38,789 nt of DNA from SIG455 sp045646385 (lineage in GTDB: Bacteria > Bacillota > Clostridia > UMGS1810): assembly GCA_045646385.1 (NCBI GenBank), contig JAZRKQ010000033.1, forward strand, positions 1-38,789, given 5' to 3'. The translations under genes were made by a program, and so were the position numbers. Under the pieces are notes generated by a model. It saw nothing but the letters and a program-made list of their open reading frames with translations. It was not told where the DNA came from and ran no database searches. This document shows positions 33,116 to 38,789 of the stretch, in pieces; the first letter of the stretch is position 1; every line of letters begins with the position of its first letter.

Positions 33116-34141
33116 TTGAAAACATCAGATTTTTACTATGACTTACCACCCGAACTTATAGCACAGACACCACTTGCTGACAGAAGTTCGTCACGTCTTT
33201 TGGTGCTTTGCAAAGAAACGGGTAAAATTGAGCATAAACATTTCCACGATATTGAAAATATGCTTTCCGAAGGCGACTGCCTTGTGCTTAACGATACCAG
33301 AGTTCTGCCTGCAAGGCTCTATGGCGAAAAAGAGGGCACGGGCGGAAAGATTGAGTTTTTACTTTTAAACCGCATCGACCGCGACAGATGGGAAGTAATT
33401 TTAAAACCCGGTAGAAAAGCAAAACCCGGTGCAAAATTTGTATTTGGTGACGGCTTACTTAAAGCAGAGATTATTGAAACTGTAAACGATGGTAACAGAA
33501 TCGTAGAATTTACATACGATGGCGTATTTGAAAATATACTTGACCAACTCGGCGAAATGCCACTTCCACCGTATATAACAGAAAAACTTCAGGATAAAGA
33601 GCGTTACCAGACGGTTTATTCCAAAAACGACGGAAGCGCTGCCGCACCCACAGCAGGTCTGCATTTTACAAACGAACTTTTAAAACGTATTGCTGATAAA
33701 GGTGTAAAGATTGCCTACGTTACACTCCACGTAGGACTTGGCACATTCCGCCCCGTAAAGGTGGACGATGTGGAAAACCACAAAATGCATTCTGAATTTT
33801 ACATTATGACAGAAGAAACCGCAAATGTTATAAACGAAACGAAAAAATCCGGCGGCAGAGTTATTTCCGTCGGTACAACATCTACCAGAGTGCTTGAAAC
33901 TATTGCGGACGAAAACGGATTTGTCAAAGCACAAACAGGCTGGACGGATATATTTATATATCCGCCGTATAAGTTCAAAACAGTTAATGCACTTATAACA
34001 AACTTCCACTTACCCGAATCCACATTGCTGATGCTTGTAAGTTCCCTTGCAGGCAGCGAAAATATTAGAAAAGCATACGAAGAAGCCGTTAATGAACGGT
34101 ACAGATTTTTCAGTTTTGGCGATGCTATGTTTATACAATAA
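33116..34141 (+). CDS. queA: S-adenosylmethionine:tRNA ribosyltransferase-isomerase
   Basis: Transfers and rearranges ribose from SAM onto 7-aminomethyl-7-deazaguanine in tRNA, the next-to-last step of queuosine synthesis. 341 residues. TTG start with AGGAGA 7 bases before it. N-terminal FYYDLPPELIAQTPLADRSS, then LNDTRVLPARLYG near 60, AAPTAGLHFT near 178 and TLHVGLGTFRPV near 200 are family landmarks. It lies 16 bases after the SpoIID gene and 13 bases before tgt. Confidence 0.97.
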   Translation: MKTSDFYYDLPPELIAQTPLADRSSSRLLVLCKETGKIEHKHFHDIENMLSEGDCLVLNDTRVLPARLYGEKEGTGGKIEFLLLNRIDRDRWEVILKPGRKAKPGAKFVFGDGLLKAEIIETVNDGNRIVEFTYDGVFENILDQLGEMPLPPYITEKLQDKERYQTVYSKNDGSAAAPTAGLHFTNELLKRIADKGVKIAYVTLHVGLGTFRPVKVDDVENHKMHSEFYIMTEETANVINETKKSGGRVISVGTTSTRVLETIADENGFVKAQTGWTDIFIYPPYKFKTVNALITNFHLPESTLLMLVSSLAGSENIRKAYEEAVNERYRFFSFGDAMFIQ

Positions 34142-34154
34142 CAGGAGATTATTT

Positions 34155-35285
34155 ATGTTTAAATTACTAACCACAGACGGACTTGCCCGCAGAGGCGAGT
34201 TTACCACAGTTCACGGAACGGTACAGACACCCGTTTTTATGAATGTAGGCACACTTGCCGCCATCAAAGGTGCAGTATCTACAGTTGATTTAAAAGAAGT
34301 AGGTTGTCAGGTACAACTTTCAAACACATATCATCTGCACGTTCGCCCCGGTGACGACGTAGTGTACGATATGGGCGGTCTGCACAAGTTTATGAACTGG
34401 GACAGACCTATCCTTACCGACAGCGGCGGATTTCAGGTGTTTTCACTTGCAGGACTGCGCAAAATCAAAGAAGAGGGCGTATATTTTTCTTCTCACGTAG
34501 ACGGTCGCAAAATCTTTATGGGGCCGGAAGAAAGTATGCAGATTCAGTCCAACCTTGCATCTACCATTGCAATGGCATTTGACGAGTGTGTGGCACTACC
34601 TGCAAAATACGAATATGCAAAAGCATCGCACGAGCGCACCATTCGTTGGCTGGAGCGTTGTAAAACAGAGATGGCAAAACTCAACTCATCAGATAGAACA
34701 ATAAACAAAAATCAGATGCTTTTCGGCATAAACCAAGGTGCTACATTTGACGACTTACGTATAGAAAATATGCAGGCAATAGCCAAACTTGACCTCGACG
34801 GATATGCCATAGGCGGTCTTGCAGTAGGCGAAACACACGAGGAAATGTACCATGTTTTAGATATGGTTGTTCCGCGCGCTCCTGAGAACAAACCCCGTTA
34901 TTTGATGGGTGTCGGCACACCTGCAAACATTTTAGAAGCAGTTGACAGAGGAGTAGATTTCTTTGACTGCGTTATAGCCAGCCGAAACGCGCGCCATGCA
35001 AACCTGTTCACAGAAAACGGGTATATGAATCTGCTCAACAAAAAATACGAGCGCGACCCGCTTCCGATAGACCCTGAATGTACCTGCCCCGCTTGCCGAA
35101 ATTACTCAAGAGCGTATATAAGGCACCTGTTCAAAGCAGGCGAAATGCTTGCAATGCGTCTTTGCGTACTGCACAATCTGCATTTTTACAATAAGATGAT
35201 GGCAGATATCCGCACAGCCATAGAAGACGGAAGATACAAGCAATTCAAGGAAGAAAAGATTGAAAAATATACAAAAAGAATGTAA
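34155..35285 (+). CDS. tgt: Queuine tRNA-guanine transglycosylase
   Basis: Exchanges G34 of tRNAs for Asn, Asp, His and Tyr with preQ1. 376 residues from ATG 34155 (AGGAGA site); the longer frame would overlap queA by about 100 bases. TIM barrel with nucleophile/acid residues in LTDSGGFQVFS near 90 and DCVIASRNARHANLFT near 275. The zinc site is CTCPACRNYSRAYIRHLF near 315 (three Cys and a His). It ends the operon at a strong terminator. tRNA-Asn, one substrate, is at the right end of the window. Confidence 0.97.
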   Translation: MFKLLTTDGLARRGEFTTVHGTVQTPVFMNVGTLAAIKGAVSTVDLKEVGCQVQLSNTYHLHVRPGDDVVYDMGGLHKFMNWDRPILTDSGGFQVFSLAGLRKIKEEGVYFSSHVDGRKIFMGPEESMQIQSNLASTIAMAFDECVALPAKYEYAKASHERTIRWLERCKTEMAKLNSSDRTINKNQMLFGINQGATFDDLRIENMQAIAKLDLDGYAIGGLAVGETHEEMYHVLDMVVPRAPENKPRYLMGVGTPANILEAVDRGVDFFDCVIASRNARHANLFTENGYMNLLNKKYERDPLPIDPECTCPACRNYSRAYIRHLFKAGEMLAMRLCVLHNLHFYNKMMADIRTAIEDGRYKQFKEEKIEKYTKRM

Positions 35286-35289
35286 ATTG

Positions 35290-35322
35290 AAAAAGGAACG
35301 GATTTTAAAGCCGTTCCTTTTT
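35290..35322. terminator. Bidirectional terminator between tgt and the HAD phosphatase
   Basis: AAAAAGGAACGG (35290-35301), 9-base loop, CCGTTCCTTTTT (35311-35322). It includes the stop codon of the minus-strand gene. Confidence 0.9.
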
Positions 35323-35970
35323 AACAATATTTAGAATTTCTTTTGCATCGTCAATTATAACATCAGCACCTGCCGCAGTTAATTCCGCTTCATCTCGGAA
35401 TCCCCACAAAACACCTATGGCGAACAATCCGGCATTTTTGCCCGTTGCAATGTCAACCTTAGTATCGCCCACAAACACAACCTCTTCTTCGCTGACATTC
35501 AACTCTTTCATTATTTCAAAAACGGCGGTAGGGTCAGGTTTAAGCGGTACGCCGTCCATTCCTCCGCGCACAATATCAAATATATCGTCACCGAATATTT
35601 TATTTACAACATCTACAGTTGCAAAATGCGGTTTGTTTGAAAGCACAGCCGTTTTATAGCCTTGTTCTTTAAGGCTTTTAAGCATATCCACAATGCCGTT
35701 ATACGGTGCCGTAAGGTAAAGAGTGTCAGCATCATAAAGTTCGTTATAGAGCGCAAAAACTTTTTCAAATTCATCGTCTGTCCACTCGCGTGTATAACTC
35801 ATAGCACGTTCAATAAGCAATTTTGCCCCGTTACCCACAAAATGCTTGTATTTATCTACGGGAACAGGGTTGAAGCCGTATTTTTCAAGTGCAGTATTGC
35901 AATAATATTCTATAGTATTTATAGTATTTAAAAGTGTTCCGTCAAGGTCAAATATAACTGCTTTTTTCAT
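35305..35970 (-). CDS. HAD-family hydrolase, phosphoglycolate phosphatase-like
   Basis: 221 residues. DLDGTLLNT near residue 8 holds the nucleophile and acid aspartates, TAVLSNKP near 112 the Ser/Thr motif, LKPDPTAV near 145 the Lys and VFVGDTKVDIATGKNAG near 165 the metal-binding Asp pair. The helical cap at residues 18-85 is of the C1 type as in Gph and PpaX. The substrate is not settled by sequence; 2-phosphoglycolate or another small phosphate ester is likely. AAAGGAG lies before the ATG. Confidence 0.9.
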   Translation of the reverse strand: MKKAVIFDLDGTLLNTINTIEYYCNTALEKYGFNPVPVDKYKHFVGNGAKLLIERAMSYTREWTDDEFEKVFALYNELYDADTLYLTAPYNGIVDMLKSLKEQGYKTAVLSNKPHFATVDVVNKIFGDDIFDIVRGGMDGVPLKPDPTAVFEIMKELNVSEEEVVFVGDTKVDIATGKNAGLFAIGVLWGFRDEAELTAAGADVIIDDAKEILNIVKKERL

Positions 35971-36015
35971 TGTCTTCTCCTTTAACTGCTAAGTATATAA
36001 GTGTTTTACACTATA

Positions 36016-36043
36016 ATTATACACTTTAAATATATATTGTCAA
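36016..36043 (-). promoter_or_regulatory. Promoter of the HAD phosphatase gene
   Basis: On the minus strand TTGACA (36043-36038), 16 bases, TATAAT (36021-36016). Confidence 0.8.
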
Positions 36044-36046
36044 TAG

Positions 36047-36085
36047 AAAAACAAACCGTTCCCAAACAGAAACGGTTTGTTTTTT
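36047..36085 (-). terminator. Terminator after the small gene at 36089-36337
   Basis: AAAAACAAACCGTT (36047-36060) pairs with AACGGTTTGTTTTT (36071-36084). T-runs lie on both strands; the minus-strand direction fits the gene just upstream. Confidence 0.85.
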
Positions 36086-36088
36086 ACT

Positions 36089-36337
36089 TTATTGCTTTTT
36101 CAAGGGTTCTTTTCTACGGTAACTGTATACACTATCATATACTTCCTGAATATTTTTTGTAACAGGCGCTGTTTGTATCAATCCCGTACATTCTGTTGCA
36201 GAAGCGGTACTCCCCGGCAAAAAATCAGGAAAAAGTCTTCCATCGCCGAGTTCTTCGTAGTCAGAATCCGTCGCATTTTCATTATTGAAAAAGGTTTTGT
36301 CATTCTCGCCCCATTTAAATTTTCCTGCCTCGCTCAC
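36089..36337 (-). CDS. Small polar protein of unknown function
   Basis: About 82 residues from GTG 36337, placed 8 bases after GGGGG; a TTG at 36352 is an alternative. No signal peptide or membrane segment. The N-terminal half is acidic and polar, and the centre reads LGDGRLFPDFLPGSTASATE followed by CTGLIQTAPV. The tail is basic (YRRKEPLKKQ). It is bounded by terminators on both sides, so it is a single small gene. I recognise no family with certainty. The FP-x-LPG and ECTGLI pattern might be looked for among small sporulation proteins, but that is only an impression. Confidence 0.6.
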   Translation of the reverse strand: MSEAGKFKWGENDKTFFNNENATDSDYEELGDGRLFPDFLPGSTASATECTGLIQTAPVTKNIQEVYDSVYSYRRKEPLKKQ

Positions 36338-36395
36338 TTTTTCAACCCCCAAGATTATTTTGTGCGCAAAGCAAATTTTTATTAAAGAAATTTTT

Positions 36396-36449
36396 TGTAA
36401 AAAAGAAGTGACCCTTAATTACTTTTTTATGTAATCAAGGGTCACTTCT
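36396..36449 (-). terminator. Terminator of a minus-strand transcription unit without an evident gene
   Basis: A 19-bp stem (36404-36422 with 36431-36449, one mismatch) encloses an 8-base loop. On the minus strand it is followed by a T-run. Confidence 0.85.
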
Positions 36450-36787
36450 GCTCACTTTTGAAATCTAGTTTCACTGTATTACCTCTCTTTCCTTGTCTGC
36501 CTTTTTACCGCATTACCAAACACTTTTTCCAACGCACAAAATTTATACTTTTCTCTAGCGAGAACAACCTGATGCTGTTTGTTACAGTATGCCGTAAAAG
36601 ACGCTCTTTTGACTTTTTTACAAAGTTTTTCGATTTGAACTGTTTACTTCTCCTTTTATACAATATATATTAAACGTAACACCGTCGTGTTTTACTGCTT
36701 TTTAATTTAGTTCAAATCAACTCGCACTTCATATAAAAGCCGGAAATTTAGATTCTCATTGGACTCTACCTTCCTTTCTTCACTTAT
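36404..36787 (-). ncRNA. Putative small RNA or cryptic small-gene transcript
   Basis: The 636 bases between the small gene and the VIT gene hold a complete-looking minus-strand unit: promoter at 36816-36788, terminator at 36449-36396, and about 385 bases between. A strong AAAGGAG is at 36656-36650 but no ATG, GTG or TTG follows at usable distance. One frame is open from about 36643 to a stop at 36479 and would read EKLCKKVKRASFTAYCNKQH and on, with 45-50 basic residues; a second frame is open as well. It could be a regulatory RNA, a gene using a rare start, or a decayed gene. It does not resemble tmRNA, 6S, SRP or RNase P RNA by eye. Confidence 0.4.
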
Positions 36788-36816
36788 AGTGTAACATACA
36801 AAAACCGCTTTTTCAA
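36788..36816 (-). promoter_or_regulatory. Promoter of the minus-strand unit at 36.4-36.8 kb
   Basis: On the minus strand TTGAAA (36816-36811), 17 bases, TACACT (36793-36788), preceded by TGT as an extended -10. Confidence 0.65.
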
Positions 36817-36938
36817 TTGATAAATTGTGAAAACTGTAATGTTGTTTTTTATGTAAATAGCAGAAATTAAAGGCAATTTTCAAAAAGAATATTTACACCG
36901 TCAATGTTTGTGTGATATAATTAGATTATGGTTGTGTT

Positions 36939-36968
36939 AAAAACGGGCATCTTACGATGCCCGTTTTT
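36939..36968 (-). terminator. Terminator after the rubrerythrin-VIT gene
   Basis: AAAAACGGGCATC (36939-36951), loop TTAC, GATGCCCGTTTTT (36956-36968), with A and T runs on both sides. Confidence 0.92.
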
Positions 36969-36973
36969 ATTTT

Positions 36974-37855
36974 TTATAAATCAACACCAAGGAATTTCTT
37001 TGCAAGTATACCCACAAAGAAAGATACAACCGCAACACCCACGCTTATTAATGTCATTTCTAAAAATCTTGGTTTGAATTTTTCGTCTTGTGCTACAGAT
37101 ATATAATATGTAAATCCTGCTATAATCAAAACAACAATGCCAATCATTAAAAATAACGCCGTCATATACTGTGCATTACTTAACAAAAGATACGGCAAAA
37201 TCAAAAGTGCAACGGTAATCAGATAGGCAACACCTGTATAACAGCAGGATTTGAAAGCATCGTTTCTGCCCTCGCTCTTGGCGGAAAGGAATTCGCTTGA
37301 CGCCATTGAAAATGTTGCCGATATCCCCATAATTAGTCCCGACAGCGCAATAAGACGTGTGTTCTGCATAGCAAATGTAAATCCGGCGAGCGAGCCCGTA
37401 AGTTCAACCAAAGCGTCATTCATACCCAAAACCATACTGCCGACATATTGAAGTCTTTCTTCATCAAGCATTTGCAGTAATGCTTCTTCGTGCTCCTGCT
37501 CATCTTCTTTTATACGTGCACTTTCTTCAATCTCAGCAGATAAAATGTCATATTCCTTTTGCGCTACTTCTTCTCCATTTTCCATAAGTTTAACAGCAAA
37601 GGTAAAACCAAGAATACGTGCAATAAGTTTAAATTTTAATATTTTTCCTTTTTGGGGTGTCAATTCTAAACCTGTGTACTTCTTCCAGATTTCATAATGT
37701 GCCCTTTCCTCTGCAGATAAGCGAAGCAATGTCTGCTTGTTTTTCTCTCCTTTTGCAAACTTGGATATTTCTGCATAAATAACGCTTTCTGTAAGTTCGT
37801 TCTGCTGCATTTTTGCTATTATCTCCATAGCCTTTTTCGAAATTTCTTTTACCAC
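36974..37855 (-). CDS. Rubrerythrin-like domain fused to VIT1/CCC1 metal transporter (MbfA-like)
   Basis: 293 residues. Residues 1-130 form a helical ferritin/rubrerythrin-type domain with iron-ligand candidates in ESVIYAEISKFA, EERAHYEIWKKY and EIEESARIKEDEQEHEEALL. Residues 135-293 form a VIT1/CCC1 module with about five membrane segments; GMNDALVELTGSLAGFTFA near 143 and SMASSEFLSAKSEGRND near 188 are signature segments. Related proteins export iron or manganese, with the soluble part sensing or delivering metal. The start is a GTG at 37855 with GAGGTG upstream. It follows the anchored protein gene by 21 bases. Confidence 0.9.
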   Translation of the reverse strand: MVKEISKKAMEIIAKMQQNELTESVIYAEISKFAKGEKNKQTLLRLSAEERAHYEIWKKYTGLELTPQKGKILKFKLIARILGFTFAVKLMENGEEVAQKEYDILSAEIEESARIKEDEQEHEEALLQMLDEERLQYVGSMVLGMNDALVELTGSLAGFTFAMQNTRLIALSGLIMGISATFSMASSEFLSAKSEGRNDAFKSCCYTGVAYLITVALLILPYLLLSNAQYMTALFLMIGIVVLIIAGFTYYISVAQDEKFKPRFLEMTLISVGVAVVSFFVGILAKKFLGVDL

Positions 37856-37876
37856 TATATATCACCTCATATACCT

Positions 37877-38311
37877 TTATTTTTCTAAAAGTGCCTTTAA
37901 ATTTTCCTCAAAATCCTTATTATTTATTTTTAAATAACCTGAACCAAACTGCCCTGAAATCCTGATATATTCTCCCCCAATCGTATTAACGTATAAATTG
38001 GTTTGACCATCATCATTCCAGTCATTCAAAACGGTATAACGTTCATCAGGAAGTGCTCCTATTATGGTTGACGATAATCTTCTGGTGTAAGAACTTTCAA
38101 TAAGCAAATCACTCAGCAACTTTCTCTGCTCCGCGTTTAAAGCATACTCAATTTCTTCACCAGTATTTTCGTTATGGACATAAACTTCAACAAACGATGC
38201 GTCCAAAAGATTTTTTGCGTTTTTAATACGCCATCCGTCTATATGGAAAAAACCATAGATTAAAACTACTATAATAACAAAAATTAAAATTTTAAATGTT
38301 CTTTTTTTCAT
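37877..38311 (-). CDS. Small membrane-anchored extracytoplasmic protein of unknown function
   Basis: 144 residues. KKRTFKILIFVIIVVLIYGF forms one N-terminal membrane anchor or uncleaved signal; there is no lipobox Cys. The outer part is about 115 residues of mixed strands with VEVYVHNENTGEEIEYAL and NDWNDDGQTNLYVNTIGG; the D-rich stretch could bind calcium, though it is not a full EF-hand. GGGGGGAG lies before the ATG. It heads a two-gene unit with the rubrerythrin-VIT gene. No family recognised. Confidence 0.72.
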   Translation of the reverse strand: MKKRTFKILIFVIIVVLIYGFFHIDGWRIKNAKNLLDASFVEVYVHNENTGEEIEYALNAEQRKLLSDLLIESSYTRRLSSTIIGALPDERYTVLNDWNDDGQTNLYVNTIGGEYIRISGQFGSGYLKINNKDFEENLKALLEK

Positions 38312-38395
38312 ATCGCTCCCCCCACAGTTTAAAGTCTATTATAACATTATAAAACCGATGCACAATTTAGATGCAAGAAATCAATTTTACCAGGA

Positions 38396-38524
38396 GTAAA
38401 AATGCTTGCTTGCAAGGGCATTTTTACGACGCCGTCAATTGGTATACGCAGTCACAAGACTGCAAGCGAGTTATAAACTCGCAGAATTTTTGCAATGCAA
38501 AAATTCGTATATGCCAATTATACC
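38396..38524. repeat. Branched palindromic element (several nested inverted repeats)
   Basis: The 340-base space between 38311 and the tRNA holds a dense set of inverted repeats. GTAAAAATGC (38396-38405) pairs with 38418-38427. An outer pair, AATTGGTATACG (38437-38448), matches 38506-38519 with a 2-base bulge. Inside lie GCAGTC/GACTGC (38448-38453, 38458-38463), GCGAGTT/AACTCGC (38466-38472, 38476-38482) and GAATTTTTGC/GCAAAAATTC (38484-38493, 38497-38506). The result is a cloverleaf-like fold on either strand. There is no open frame and no T-run. It could be a mobile palindromic unit or an RNA. Confidence 0.75.
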
Positions 38525-38604
38525 ATATAACACAATTTTTTACAATATCAATCAAAATTACTAACCCTAATCGCAATCGTTTTTAGTAACGTGTTTTTCA
38601 TTAA

Positions 38605-38645
38605 ACAACAAAAAACCTTGGAATTTAAGTAAACTCCAAGGTTTT
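38605..38645 (-). terminator. Terminator after tRNA-Asn
   Basis: AAAACCTTGGA (38612-38622) pairs with TCCAAGGTTTT (38635-38645). On the minus strand it is followed by TTTTTTGTTGTT. Confidence 0.88.
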
Positions 38646-38650
38646 GTACG

Positions 38651-38723
38651 CTCCCCCTGTTGGACTTGAACCAACGACCCTGCGGTTAACAGCCGCATGC
38701 TCTACCGACTGAGCTAAGGAGGA
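38651..38723 (-). tRNA. tRNA-Asn (anticodon GTT)
   Basis: 73 bases on the minus strand. The acceptor arm pairs TCCTCCT with AGGGGGA and has discriminator G. The D arm contains TTAGCTCAGTCGGTAGAGC, the anticodon loop is CTGTTAA and the T arm has GGTTCAAGTCC. CCA is not encoded. It lies downstream of a 5S rRNA end and upstream of a terminator, so it is probably the last gene of an rRNA operon. Confidence 0.96.
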
Positions 38724-38731
38724 ATATTTAA

Positions 38732-38760
38732 ATGTAGGCGTACATATTGTACGCCTACAT
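38732..38760. repeat. 13-bp inverted repeat between 5S rRNA and tRNA-Asn
   Basis: ATGTAGGCGTACA (38732-38744) and its complement (38748-38760) around a 3-base loop. No T-run follows, so it may be a processing stem in the rRNA-tRNA precursor. Confidence 0.7.
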
Positions 38761-38765
38761 CATCT

Positions 38766-38789
38766 GTCCCGGCAACTCCCTATCTTCCC
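38766..38789 (-). rRNA. rrf: 3' end of 5S rRNA (truncated by the window edge)
   Basis: On the minus strand the last bases read GGGAAGATAGGGAGTTGCCG followed by GGA. This resembles the conserved GGGAGAGTAGG-x-CGTTGCCGGG end of clostridial 5S rRNA, and a tRNA gene follows as in many rRNA operons. Only about 24 bases are visible, so the exact end is approximate. Confidence 0.65.

Noticed and set aside
36458..36673. 71-codon plus-strand open frame rich in Phe and Leu
   Set aside because: No ribosome site; it is opposite a minus-strand transcription unit with promoter and terminator.
1..38789. CRISPR array, prophage or insertion sequence with transposase
   Set aside because: No regularly spaced direct repeats and no integrase, transposase or phage structural motifs were seen in any frame.

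Overview
The window looks like chromosomal DNA of an anaerobic, spore-forming member of the Clostridia. Base composition is moderately AT-rich. Promoters are of the TTGACA-17-TATAAT type, ribosome binding sites are strong GGAGG sites, and GTG and TTG starts are frequent. It carries spoIIE behind a Spo0A-type box, a SpoIID-domain gene, CoaX, an ECF S component, copper-amine-oxidase-like 'stalk' domains and an MbfA-like rubrerythrin-VIT protein. I cannot name the genus. The window is cut at both ends: it starts inside ftsH and ends in what looks like the 3' end of a 5S rRNA gene.

Layout. Positions 1-6.8 kb hold the 3' part of ftsH, a small XRE regulator, a large secreted beta-helix/stalk protein, a small Cys-rich protein, coaX, a YgjV-like membrane protein and an ECF S component. 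Positions 6.9-10.8 kb (minus) hold an ABC exporter, prmA, rsmE and a small membrane protein. Positions 11-15.3 kb (plus) hold spoIIE with a small downstream membrane protein, then guaB. Positions 15.3-17.8 kb (minus) hold secD, secF and a small acidic protein. Positions 17.9-24.3 kb (minus) are a surface-polysaccharide operon: glycosyltransferase, O-antigen ligase-like protein, nucleotidyltransferase-fold protein, UDP-glucose dehydrogenase, a frameshifted serine-acetyltransferase-like gene and UDP-glucuronate 4-epimerase. Then come mgtC (minus), argH (plus) and an SH3-NlpC/P60 hydrolase (minus).

Positions 27.8-31.6 kb (minus) are a lysine/diaminopimelate operon, asd-dapA-dapB, followed by a free-standing ACT-domain protein and an RseC-like protein. 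Positions 31.8-35.3 kb (plus) carry a SpoIID-domain protein, queA and tgt. Positions 35.3-38.3 kb (minus) carry a HAD phosphatase, a small unknown protein, an apparent non-coding or cryptic transcription unit, a rubrerythrin-VIT protein and a small anchored protein. The right end has a branched palindromic element, tRNA-Asn and the 5S rRNA end.

Most genes are housekeeping. The least explained signals are non-coding. First, four hairpins at separate sites (about 1.5, 26.8, 26.85 and 28.3 kb) have different long stems but share an apical-loop motif, roughly TAAAYAT-N-CTCA. Second, a 130-base region at 38.4 kb can fold into a multi-branched palindromic structure. Third, a promoter-to-terminator unit of about 385 bases on the minus strand near 36.4-36.8 kb has no normal start codon. 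All gene calls rest on reading motifs by eye; no database search was run.
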